A DNA stretch of 64,000 bases, from positions 6,249,501-6,313,500 of the forward strand of contig JAUCBN010000055.1 of NCBI GenBank assembly GCA_035048815.1. The letters are read 5' to 3'. Source of the DNA: Abelmoschus esculentus (Eukaryota; Streptophyta; Magnoliopsida; Malvales; Malvaceae). The notes beneath the pieces are model-generated. The model made no database searches. It was not told the origin of the DNA and saw only the letters and a program-made list of their open reading frames with translations. The translations under genes and the position numbers were made by a program. This document shows, piece after piece, positions 12,430 to 22,109 of the stretch; the stretch's first letter is position 1; every line of letters begins with the position of its first letter.

Positions 12430-13423
12430 GTCTTCCACTTGGGGTTTTCTTTTAAAAATTATTTTTATAAAATTGGAGTCGCCACCGACCATTTTGGTAG
12501 ACTGGACACCATAAAATCAAAGATTTAAAAGTTTGGGGTTCGGGAATCGGTTACGAATGGGGAAAGATTAACACACCCACACCGCCCAAAATTTGGTACT
12601 TCATTTAATTATCGCTTCATTAATATTAAAATTTCTGGGCTAATTTTACGATTGAATTAATTTTTAATTAAGTGTGCGCATTTATTTTAAAGCACCTAAA
12701 CCCGAAGGTAAGCGTCCGAACCACCACCACTACACTGGAGTTGGCATCACTTACAACCGAATTTAGGAGCCCGCATACGAAAAATTAATGTCATTTATGC
12801 AACTTAAACATAACAAATAAATTAAATACATCACATAAAAAATAAATACATAAATAAAAACATAAATATTAATCTAACAAATAAAATACTAATCTAAAAT
12901 ATAAATTTAAAACATACGTAAATTAATTTAAAACACAAATAAAAATTTAAAAATAATAAACTACATTTCATTAAAAATATCCAAAATACAAAATAAATAA
13001 AAAAAGAGAAATTATACCTAAATGTTCGAACGGTTAACCCCGAGTGGTCCTCTCTAAGATCTATCACGTCCCCTCCAAAATATTAAACTAGATCGGATCT
13101 AAAATAGAATCCGATCGAACCACCCAAAATTTGGCGAGAGCTAAGCTCTCAAATTAGGATCATAGGGTACTACCCTCACTCAATTGGTTCTCTCTTGAAA
13201 AGGCACCCCTCGCCTCCTATTATAGGTAATTGGGGAGAGGGAAGTGGGGTTTCTCATCAATGTGGGATTCCAACCCCACATCAACTTTTCCTTTCCTTTT
13301 CTTCTTCTTCTTCTTTTTTTCATTTTTCTCTCATTTTTCTTCTCTTTTTATTAATAATATGATTACTACAATAGTACTACAAATACTAAAATCCGATAAA
13401 AAATGAGTGATTACAATTGCCCC
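12430..13423. repeat. Unclassified LTR-like repeat H, left segment
   Basis: The segment contains ggagtcgccaccgacc and ggttcgggaatcggttac, motifs typical of a large, poorly coding plant LTR-type repeat. A subregion at about 12705-12958 recurs at 27028-27252 (ggtaagcgtccgaac, ccaccactacactggagttg). The segment ends at ttacaattgcccc, where solo LTR G is inserted; the sequence resumes at 14802. No protein domains are recognisable. Confidence 0.5.
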
Positions 13424-14801
13424 TGATGGAGGCTTAGAAGTCCTTTAGTTTTCCACCTTTGTCAGATTATAATATTTGAGGTTGTTGAACCCATAGGGAC
13501 TGTGACGACTTCACTAATTCTTATAGCTGCACTATAGAAACAAATAGTTGTTGAGTTGAGATTACTAAATTAACTATGAGAACTAAACTAAATAAAGGAG
13601 AACTAAAAATGATAGAAGCGAGGCTAAGTTGAATGCTTTGTAGAGGAGAATCCAGTTGTATTAGGTATCCACTTATTAGTGCAATGGGTTGAACTGCCGC
13701 CTCGGCGGGTTGCACAAAGGGTTACCGCAGTTGCCTAGGCGGGTTATGCCTTGTCAAGAATTCAACATTCCATAGTTCGACAGAGCATCCTTGTATGCCT
13801 TCTTCCTTATCCCTAAGCGAAGAGAACTGTTGAAACCCACATCTTGATGATACCTCCCGGCGTGAATCAAGAGCGAACAACAACCAAACACATGCATCTT
13901 GTTAGTCACTGAAATCCTGGGAGGTTAATCTCTCAACCGGATTAGTCAATGCCCATGAGCAAAGACAATATTCTCTTGTTTCGTGAACCTACATCTCCCG
14001 ATGTTAAGCAAATATATTTTTCTTCACATACTATCTTTCGAGCTCATATGTGAGAAGAGTAAATACCAAGAGAGAATAAACTATGAAATAAGTTTTGCAT
14101 TAATAAATATCAACATAACACAAACATCTTCTCCAAATACTCCACAAACAACCTAAACCTCCGAAGAAGTTTAGAACATGGCGTGATCGGCGGCTAAGAG
14201 TATTTTTCTAGGTAAAATCCGACTCCGACTTTCACCCTAAACCTAGACCTAATGGGTGGCTTATATAGGCCAAGCCCTAGGTTAAAGTCTTCCATGCAAG
14301 GAAAGAGTTCTAAAATGTAAAAAATACAATCTCCTAATTAAACTATGATACTTTATTCTATTTCTTAAAATAACTCTTCTTTCCCGTGTTTGACTTTGAA
14401 AAGGGTTTGACTCCTTAAATTAGCTCCGTCTTTCTCTCTCTTTATGTCCATTAGAATCGACATCTTTTTCTCTATCTAACGAGCACCAGTGGTCATCTTC
14501 AATCTGCTGCCACGACATCCAAAGTGCTGCCGTGGCGGGTGCTTCATCTGCATTTCAGCTTCTTTTCCAGCATCCGTCTTCTTGTTGGCCATTCATATGA
14601 TGTGGTTTCCTGCCTAGGAATGAAAACCATCAAATGCATATGTTTTATGCCAAATAATAGAGAAATTCATGATTTAAGTATTCGGATGTTGAAATATGGA
14701 AAATAAGCAGAATTATCCAATATTACCCTTAAATCTATCCTTTATTGGAAATAATTGAGTGGGAAAATGATATAAAAAATAGGACTTTTATGCACTCATC
14801 A
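13424..14801 (-). mobile_element. Solo LTR G, Athila-like
   Basis: 1378 bp with plus-strand ends tgatggagg and gcactcatca, flanked by gcccc on both sides (13419-13423 and 14802-14806), a perfect 5-bp TSD. Internal landmarks match the A/K LTR family in minus orientation: a tgcctaggcggg palindrome relative, cctcccggcgtgaatcaag near 13855, and an inverted TATA box (cttatatagg) near 14254. No internal region is present. It is more diverged from A than K is. Confidence 0.85.
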
Positions 14802-14949
14802 GCCCCTCTTTGCTTGTTCTTGTGAAACGAGAACAAAGCAAAGACAAAAAAATACACTAATTTTTTTCTTATTATTCGGTTTTGACTTTAGAAATCAAAG
14901 GTTCTTCTGGAACTCTCTGCTCTTCTTTGGCCAATTCTTTAGGCTTGTA

Positions 14950-15435
14950 AGTCCTTCCTGTATAGAACTTCTTCATCTTCTAATCTTGGAGCTACAGACC
15001 ACTTCGGTATATGACCTTTCACCTTCACGCTGTAGGTTCCTCCTATATAAAACCTTCTGCGTCCTGAATAGATCTTGCAAAATAAAAGTCCCTCCTATAT
15101 AGAACTCTTACTTCTGGATTTGGAGTTAGGGTTTCTCCTTTATGAAACCTTTCACTCTGAAGTCTCGAGTTGTTTGCCTCTCCTATATGAAGCTTCAATC
15201 TCAGAGACGAAAATGAAGATGGTGTCCCTCTTATATAGAACTCCTCCTCTTTGATGTTGTTGGTTTCTCGTATATAAAACCGTCGCATCCTGGGTGAACT
15301 TTTCAACTGGTAGCCCTTTCTGTATAGAACTATGAGTTTCTGTGTTCGGTGTGTACAAGTTCTTTCTATATAGAACTGTTAAAAACTCTCTTTCTGTAGG
15401 AAATCGAACGTGTTGGTATCTTCTGTTTGGAACCT
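14950..15435. repeat. Degenerate ~45-bp tandem array in H
   Basis: At least eleven units share the core tcctatatagaac (with tataaaacc, tatgaaacc and similar variants). Cores lie near 14955, 15050, 15091, 15136, 15180, 15228, 15268, 15317, 15363, 15393 and 15420. Spacing is mostly about 40-49 bases with variable sequence between. On the minus strand part of the array stays open and reads as repeats of FYIRGT, FYIRET, FHKGET and LYRRD, which may be chance. Confidence 0.7.
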
Positions 15436-15444
15436 TCATCTCCG

Positions 15445-15672
15445 AGTCTTTCGGGACTCATACCAAATGGTTGCCAATATTTTTCTCTGAATCGAGACTT
15501 ACTTCTACAAAGACTGCCAAAAATCTTTTTCTTCGAGACTCACGCCGGAAAGGCTGTCAATTTCTTTATCTGAAAATATATGGTCAGGACTCACGCCAAA
15601 TGGTTGCCAATCTTTTTTTTGAATCGGGACTCATACCTTCATAGGCTACCAAACTTCTTTCTGAAAACACCT
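15445..15672. repeat. Second degenerate array in H
   Basis: About five units of roughly 42-52 bp share gggactcataccaaatgg/gagactcacgcc, then ttgccaatctttttt and gaatcg. Starts are near 15453, 15495, 15536, 15587 and 15626. It directly follows the first array but has a different unit. Confidence 0.6.
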
Positions 15673-17843
15673 GGGTGTCTGAATTGCCATAGTGTCTTGA
15701 TCTTTATGATCGTCTCAACTTGGATTCTCTTGGTTTTTGGTGACACACTCACTATATACCAAATTTCGTCTCGAGAATATTTTTCCCTTTTCTTCTTCTT
15801 TTTTTTTCTTCTTCTTTTTGTGATGTCCCAGTTTTGTCGTTTTGATTTTTTTAATTCGAAATATTGACCTCTCTGGCCTAATATCTCTTCTTCTTTTTTC
15901 TTCTTTTTGTTGAAGGGTGCAAACATGCACGACATCTATGTTAAAGCCATCTTCTTGACCATTATCTGTCTTTTCTTGTAAGATGATTGTTTATAAAAAG
16001 GAATGATGAATGAGCATTTTCACTATACATGTGTTCATGAAGTATACTGGAATGTATAGATGCAACCTATCTTTAGCATATACAATGAATCATGAAGTTT
16101 TGTTCCTTATTTCAAAAAGGTTTGTGCCCCGATCCTCATTCGGTTGACCATGTAGGTTTCGTTAATTAAAATTTGTTAGTCCTCATGACATCTCTGGTCA
16201 TTTTTTATCTAAGTTCTGATTCTATCATTTTGCGGACAATGATGCCTCGCTCATATTCTTTATATTCTCTTCTGGATCAATATAATGATTGATCGGACGT
16301 CTTTGTGTCCTGACTTCATTTTTCTACTTGTCGGGGTACTTCAACGGAGGTTAACTCTCAGTTTTCTTTAATTCTTAAAATGATTTTATTTGCATGTATT
16401 TCTGATGCAATAAAGATTTTAAAAAATGTATATGATTTCAAAGTGTTGCGAAACAATTTAAGAAAAGTTTTCCCTTATGAATATCAAACAACAATACCCC
16501 AAATTACTAGGCATGGTCATGATTTGAAAATAATTACCACCACTCATAAAGCTAGGGCTTCAATAGAGTGCCCCAGGATTGCCACACTCTTATCCAGATA
16601 TATCTATTACCAGGTTTCGAACATTGGAGTGCTTCTTTAAAATAACTTTTTCTCATCTTTTTTCATTTCATTTCACTTTCACTTTTTTTTTGCGTGTGTG
16701 TGTGTTCTGGCTCATGACTATTTCCTACTGATAGTCTTTCGATTTTAGTATCTGGTTTGTCTGATCTTGCCCCGTTCTTCTAGTGAGGTAAGAGAATGTC
16801 ATTCTTCGTCCCATTCAAGGAAGTCCTAAGAAGGCTTCATGGGGTAGAAGTTTAAGATTGACTCTCGATTCAAGCATCTTGATCAACAAGTGCCTGAGAA
16901 GGTCATTTTCCTAAAAATAGGAGCTGCCCATTGTCTATTCCCTCATATTGTTCCTCTATTGGACTTACTAGACTAACAGAGACTCTCATTTGTAGTATCC
17001 CCACAACATTCAGTCTCTTCTAAATATACCAAACTTTAGAGTCGGTCTTTGAGTTTGTAGCAAAGATGTTATCGCATTTGAAACTTTAGGATATGGTTTG
17101 TAATGATATATACATGTGTATGTTCAAAAATGATTTTTATGTGTACATAGGAGAGCAAGGACAACTCCTAAAATGAATGAAATATTCAAAGAATTAAAGA
17201 ATATAAAAAAATGAATTGAAACAAATATACATGAAACTTTCGGTTTGATGTTCAATTGAAAAGTCAGAACCTCCCCAAACCCATCTCTGTCATCAATCTT
17301 CGTAACTCAGACTACCAGCTTCGATTTGGCTCTGGACCTTGTTTTCAAAGCTCTTCATTCCTCAGTCGTACGGTTTATGCTTCTTACTTAGTAGTCACAT
17401 ACGAAGTTGACATTCTGTTCAATATCCTTGAGACGGTATTCCAGTAACCTCTGACTTTTTCTAGACTAGTCGTGTGGTCTTCCATTTGATACTCTCTATA
17501 ATGAGTGATATGAGAATTTGGTGTGATGGTGTTCTAAATGCACTGTCACAATACGCAAATTGTTAGAATGATGTTAAAAATAAACAAAAGCATGTACGAT
17601 GCAAATACGGATGCAAATGATGCCAAATGTATGCAGGTAAATATATTGATCCCTACTAGTCATCACCCTACTGGATTACTTTCACGGGAAATAGAGGGTC
17701 CATTACAATATTAGGGGAAACTAGTCATATACATCAGTAATAGCCCTAATTCCTATTTCCTAAGCTACTTGCATAATTTGAGAAATCTATGTTACATCAT
17801 GTGCTTCGGTCTCCTCGGCTGACCCAATCATGTTTCAGACTAC

Positions 17844-19170
17844 TGTCGCGTGTCAAAAGTGCGCGTTTAGTGCAAGTGGACACATCGAAAGTATTAAGTG
17901 ATAAGTATTTTATCGAGTTATCGTCTCCTCAGGGACCGATATACGTAATATGCTTTCTTCACCTTCTTGTTTTGTAGAAAAAGTAAAGAACACAAGTGAG
18001 TTGATTTGATTTATCGAAACTAAAATAACTAAATAAAAATAAAGGATTGAAATAGTAGAGAGAGATGAGTTAGGATCCAGTTGCGTCGTATTGTGGATTT
18101 GATTGACTTGTCTCTGTCTAATGCAATCGTATATCACTGCCTCGGCAGCACTGCAGTTTACTGCCTTGGCAGCGACAATACTGTTCGCCGAAGCAATCCC
18201 TTGCTCGTGGGTAGACTTTACCAAAGTTCGGCAAAGTGTCCTTGAATGACTCCACTTATCCCTAAGTCAGAGTGCTGTTGATGACTAATCCTTGATGATA
18301 CCTCCCGGCGTGAACCAATTATACTCACCAACCAATCTCACACTTCTTTTAGCCGCTGAAACTCTTAACCTATCCCTAGGCCGAGTTAGTATTTCGCGAT
18401 TGAAACACCGTACTTACCCCTTTCGTGAATCTAACTCTCCCGAGCTTAGATAAATGGATGATTCACAATATCCTCTCCCGAGCTCAATTGTGAAAACAAT
18501 GAATAACAAAGGATAGGCAAACCTTGATAACTTTATTGCATTAAATCAAAGACAAAGTACAATCTCCTCTCACAAATACTCGACAACCTTCACCTAATCC
18601 CTAAGAAGGTTTAGAACATAATGGAGGAGAAGAAAACAAGAATATAATCGTCTCTCTCCCTAGGTATTTCGTGTTTTGTACATTGGGTGGCTAGGTCCTT
18701 ATATAGGCTAGACCTAGGGCAAACCTTTCCTAAGTAGAATACAACTTGGAGTAGGGAACAAGTCAAGTACATAATAATAAAATATTTCCAAGTTTGATAC
18801 GGCTAAGGAGGCTTTCCCGCGTGGTCTTCCTTTGGGCTTTTCCTTGTGCTAGCCAGCTCCGATCCATGGGCTTCAAGTCCAGACACGTTCCTTGGATTTT
18901 TATCTTTCCATCGCCTATAGTCTTGCTTCCTGTCTCTCTGCTGCTGCCTCGGCATCAGGTCCTGCCTCGGCCTTGTCCCTGCCGCGGTACTGGTTTTCCT
19001 GCACAGATATGAAAACGCAGTAAAACGTGCCTTTTTCTATAAATATTATCTATATGAGTATAACTTCTAAATATATCACATTAAGCACATGCATTGGTCT
19101 GAGTGGGTGTATATTTGATGATTAATGCCCATAAAAGGAGTAAAAGTGATAGTGTGTTGAGCACTTATCA
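17844..19170 (-). repeat. 3' LTR of element A
   Basis: 1327 bp, plus-strand ends tgtcgcgtgtc and gcacttatca, near-identical to 24761-26063, 39647-40976 and the inverse of 61018-62346. It contains the family palindrome as ctgcctcggcag (18137-18148) and ctgccttggcag (18161-18172). The inverted TATA box is near 18698-18708. Confidence 0.9.
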
Positions 19171-19184
19171 CACCCCCAAACTCG
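19171..19184 (-). promoter_or_regulatory. Polypurine tract 1 of element A
   Basis: The minus strand reads gagtttgggggtg directly before the 3' LTR, the expected primer for plus-strand DNA synthesis. It is preceded by gaggacaagcaatagttc, a context shared with the second tract at 19951. Confidence 0.8.
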
Positions 19185-19950
19185 AACTATTGCTTGTCCT
19201 CAAGCAATGCAAACCATCAATTTGCCGAACTCTACTCTCTCTTGGTCTTACATGTCCATCTATTCTCCCCACCATAACTAGGCCTATTCTTAAGCCTTAA
19301 CCATTCGGTTACCCAAGGGTTTACCTAGAAACAAACTATAAGAATTGTGAGTGTGTGCATTTTTGTGGACAAGTTGATTAAGGGCTTTCTTAGATAAACT
19401 CTAAGTTCAAGACAAATAGAAATTGGTTAAGTGTTCTCTTCTTTTCAAACGCCAAATCTTGAGCTAATTTCGGGCACCTCAAAGACTTGTGTTTTTTTTC
19501 TTTTCACTAAATTCCTTTTTAATATTCCTTAAAACATACTAGAGCCAATTTCAGGCATCTCTAGCATGAAGAAGAGACTTTCTAGAGCCGGTGGTAGGCA
19601 CCTCTAGTTACTTTCCAAAAATCTAAGTCTTTATCACCTAAGTTCATTAAAAGAATTCCTATAATCCAACAAGTCACAAAAGTGTTTAAAGTTCTTCCTA
19701 TAGTAAGCTTCTACGTTTCATCCTTAAGCATCCTAAGGTTAAGTCCTCTTAACAGAACCTAAACATGGTAAGGAGAAAGATTTCTATAGCCTTAAAGAAT
19801 AAACTAAGGCAATACTGATGATAAGCAGTGCAAAAGTGTAGGCAGTTAATTCAAGTAAGGCGGGGAGCATAAAAAAATTAAAAAATCATTGGAATACTCC
19901 CTTTTTGGCAAGGCCGCGGCAGTAGATTGCTGCCTTGGCAGTGAATCTAT
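19185..19950 (-). other. Non-coding spacer between two polypurine tracts of A
   Basis: No ORF or domain is recognisable. Short repeated phrases such as gagccaatttcaggcatctc and gagccggtggtaggcacctc occur at about 19536-19608. A family palindrome ctgccttggcag lies at 19930-19941. The equivalent spacer in element B is where the later insertions landed. Confidence 0.6.
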
Positions 19951-19966
19951 ACCCCCAAACTCAAAC
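19951..19966 (-). promoter_or_regulatory. Second, internal polypurine tract of A
   Basis: The minus strand reads gagtttgggggt, nearly the same as the tract at the 3' LTR, preceded by gaggacaatgcttgg. Element B has an equivalent copy at about 47511-47524, so the arrangement is conserved between families. Confidence 0.6.
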
Positions 19967-20085
19967 CAAGCATTGTCCTCAATGCTTTATATTTGAAGAA
20001 GTAGGCGGCAAGACAAAATGTGAAAAAAAAAACAGCAAATAGAAACAGTAAAAGCAATTAATATTGAGTTTAAGGACAAAGAAAT

Positions 20086-21621
20086 TTAAAGCGACTCCGA
20101 AGAGCTACTTTTGACAATTTTCCTCCTTGGCCTTGATGCCAAATGCTTTGTCCTTGGTGAAGGCGATGGTTGTGCCTTTGCTTGCCGGGGCAGTTGGACT
20201 CGAGTGGGTGGTGTCCATTGTATTGGGGCTTCTACCTCCTCTCCTTCTTCTACATCAACCATCTCTTCGGTGAGCATTACGTCCGTTCCTCCTCCCATTG
20301 CTGTTGCTCCTCCGGTGTGGTGTGTGCTTGGGCCGGAGGCAGTAGAGCTTTGATGCACATAGGCATCTATCTCGGCTGATAGACTGCCCATGATAATTGG
20401 TGATCTGGGTGGAGTGCTGAAAACGACCCTTTGCTTGGATGGCCTTCTACTGAAAGACGAGGCCGCGGCAGAATCTGCTGCCCTAGATAGGCCGGCAGCC
20501 TGGTATTAGGGCTGAGGGCCCGCATGGAAGAACGACCTTAGTCCTCCCGGGGCTGGTGTAGTCTCGGTGTAAGGTGCGGCTGTAACGAACATGTTGCTGA
20601 GGAACTCCGGGAATTGTACTCCTTGGTCCGGGAAGGCGTGTAGCATCATCTGGGCTAGAGTGCCATTGAAATCCCTTTGGTACTCCATGTATCGTTGTTG
20701 TCGGAGATCCATTGCTACCATTCGTTGCAAGATCTCCTGGTACGGGTCTGCTGCGGCAGAGGTGTGGGCAGTACCAGGCATGTCTGCCGTGTACTGGGCC
20801 CCGGCAGCAGTATCGGCAGTGAACAGCTGCGGCGTTGCTTGGACAGGCTCTGCTTACGTGATTTGCATGACTTTATGACAGAAGTCCCTGGTCCATCCTC
20901 GTCGTTGGGGCGTGTATTCGTCCGTTTCTTCAATGGGTACGCGTGCAGAAACACATAAACCCGTAATCAAGCAAGGGAAATACAATGGTCCTCTATATTT
21001 CTTACCGCACTCGTGAATTTCCCGAAGGATGATCTCGCCAACGTTGAAGGTCCTCTTGTTGATGATGGATTGGATCAGCACCAATCTTTTGCGATCCACC
21101 GTGCTATTGTGTGATGTGGGGATGAGCCGTCGTTTGACAAAGGTGTTCCACATCTTGGCCTCGGGCTTAAGGCTTTGTCTTGTTACGGATCCTCGATGGG
21201 TACCGGTTTCCCATGGGGTGTTCGCGTAACAAAGATCATCTTTGATGAGTTCGTAGTCCTCGGCAGTGACGTCCTCCATGAATTCAGCGTAGATGTCACT
21301 GACAGGGGTGAGGCCGTAGAAATTATTGATCGTCTCGGTATCGAGCTGGACTGGCCTGCCGCGGCAATGAAAAAAGAGGGAGTCTTTGCTGGGCCCGTGC
21401 GCGTAGAACTCCCGCACGATCGTGGCATTCGCCTGGGCAGGTTGAAGACAGAAAATTTCCCAATTTTGGTACTTAATTCTGTCGAAGAGGTAGTGCTCAA
21501 TACCGTAGTTCTCTTCGTACGCATGTTGGAAACCTTGCTCTTCCCATAGTTGCCGAGCGATGAAAGATCGGTTGAAGCGATCTTCAACGTTGGCGGGGGC
21601 GAATCGCTTGTATGTTGCCAT
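20086..21621 (-). pseudogene. Extra ORF of A, putative plant transposon protein
   Basis: One frame runs from ATG 21621 to 20086 (512 codons), interrupted by two TAA stops (after CHKVMQIT at 20854 and after FHAGPQP at 20506). The ATG is preferred to an upstream in-frame TTG. Residues ~55-240 resemble the 'putative plant transposon protein' family found in gypsy-type elements (REFYAHG, TINNFYGLTP, STVDRKRLVLIQSIIN, GPLYFPCLITGLC). After it come a Gln/Met-rich segment (QEILQRMVAMDLRQQRYMEY), an acidic run and a basic Ser-rich tail ending KIVKSSSSESL. The function of this family is unknown. It occupies the env-like/additional-ORF position of Athila/Tat elements but has no visible signal peptide or transmembrane segment. 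A TATA box lies 156 bases upstream of the ATG. Both stops fit single C-to-T changes in Gln codons. Confidence 0.7.
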
Positions 21622-21624
21622 CAA

Positions 21625-22109
21625 GATTGAGAGATGTGATTTCTTGGAGTTTTTCTTGAAAAGAATCTGGAGTTTAGCGAAGATTAGTATGCAGAGAGTA
21701 ATGTGAGAGAGAGATTGTTATGAATACTAAAGAAAACAAGAAAGCAAGAGTGAATAGTTCAAGAGGAAGGAGTTTCTTATATAGGCCTCAGCCTTGTGAC
21801 CGTTGAAGCCACTAGCCGTTATGTAACCGTTTCCTTTTTCCTGCCATTTCTTTTTTCTGCAGCGGCAGGAATCTCAGCAGACCAGCCGTTACACTGTTCT
21901 GCCTGTTGGGACTGCTGCGGCCTTGACACTGTTTTATTGCCTCGGCAGAGTTCCTGCTGTGAACTATTTCTCCTTTATTCTTGCTTTTTATTCCTAAATA
22001 AAACACACAAAAAGAAAAAAAAAGAAAAAAATAATTAAATCAAAAATAATTAGAAAAAATAAAAATAAAAATCAAATCCTAATATATTAATAAAGAGAAA
22101 GGGAGGAGA
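21625..22109 (-). other. Spacer between protease and extra ORF of A
   Basis: This stretch lies where Athila-type elements carry reverse transcriptase, RNase H and integrase. It is too short and has no pol motif. It is A/T-rich near 22000-22090, holds a family palindrome ttgcctcggcag (21937-21948), and carries the TATA box for the extra ORF at 21777-21788. Confidence 0.65.
21777..21788 (-). promoter_or_regulatory. Internal TATA box before the extra ORF
   Basis: The minus strand reads ggcctatataag. It shares the 11-mer gcctatataag with the TATA region of the LTRs of the same family, and lies 156 bases before the ATG at 21621. The spacing suits a plant promoter with a ~120-base leader, so the extra ORF may be transcribed on its own. 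Confidence 0.5.

Larger units (their letters stand above)
14802..17843. repeat. Repeat H, middle segment
   Basis: This continues H after solo LTR G. It starts with tctttgcttgttcttgtgaa and contains two degenerate tandem arrays (separate entries). The rest is non-coding with no recognisable protein domain. The segment is cut at 17843 by element A, and the sequence continues at 26064 after the actac TSD. It may be the body of a large non-coding retrotransposon derivative. Confidence 0.45.

Noticed and set aside
15639..15935. Lys/Arg-rich minus-strand open frames
   Set aside because: They come from a ttcttcttt-rich stretch on the plus strand, so the basic composition is a low-complexity artefact.
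20111..21549. Plus-strand open frames of 80-124 codons
   Set aside because: They are antisense shadows of the extra ORF of element A, whose minus-strand frame has recognisable family blocks.
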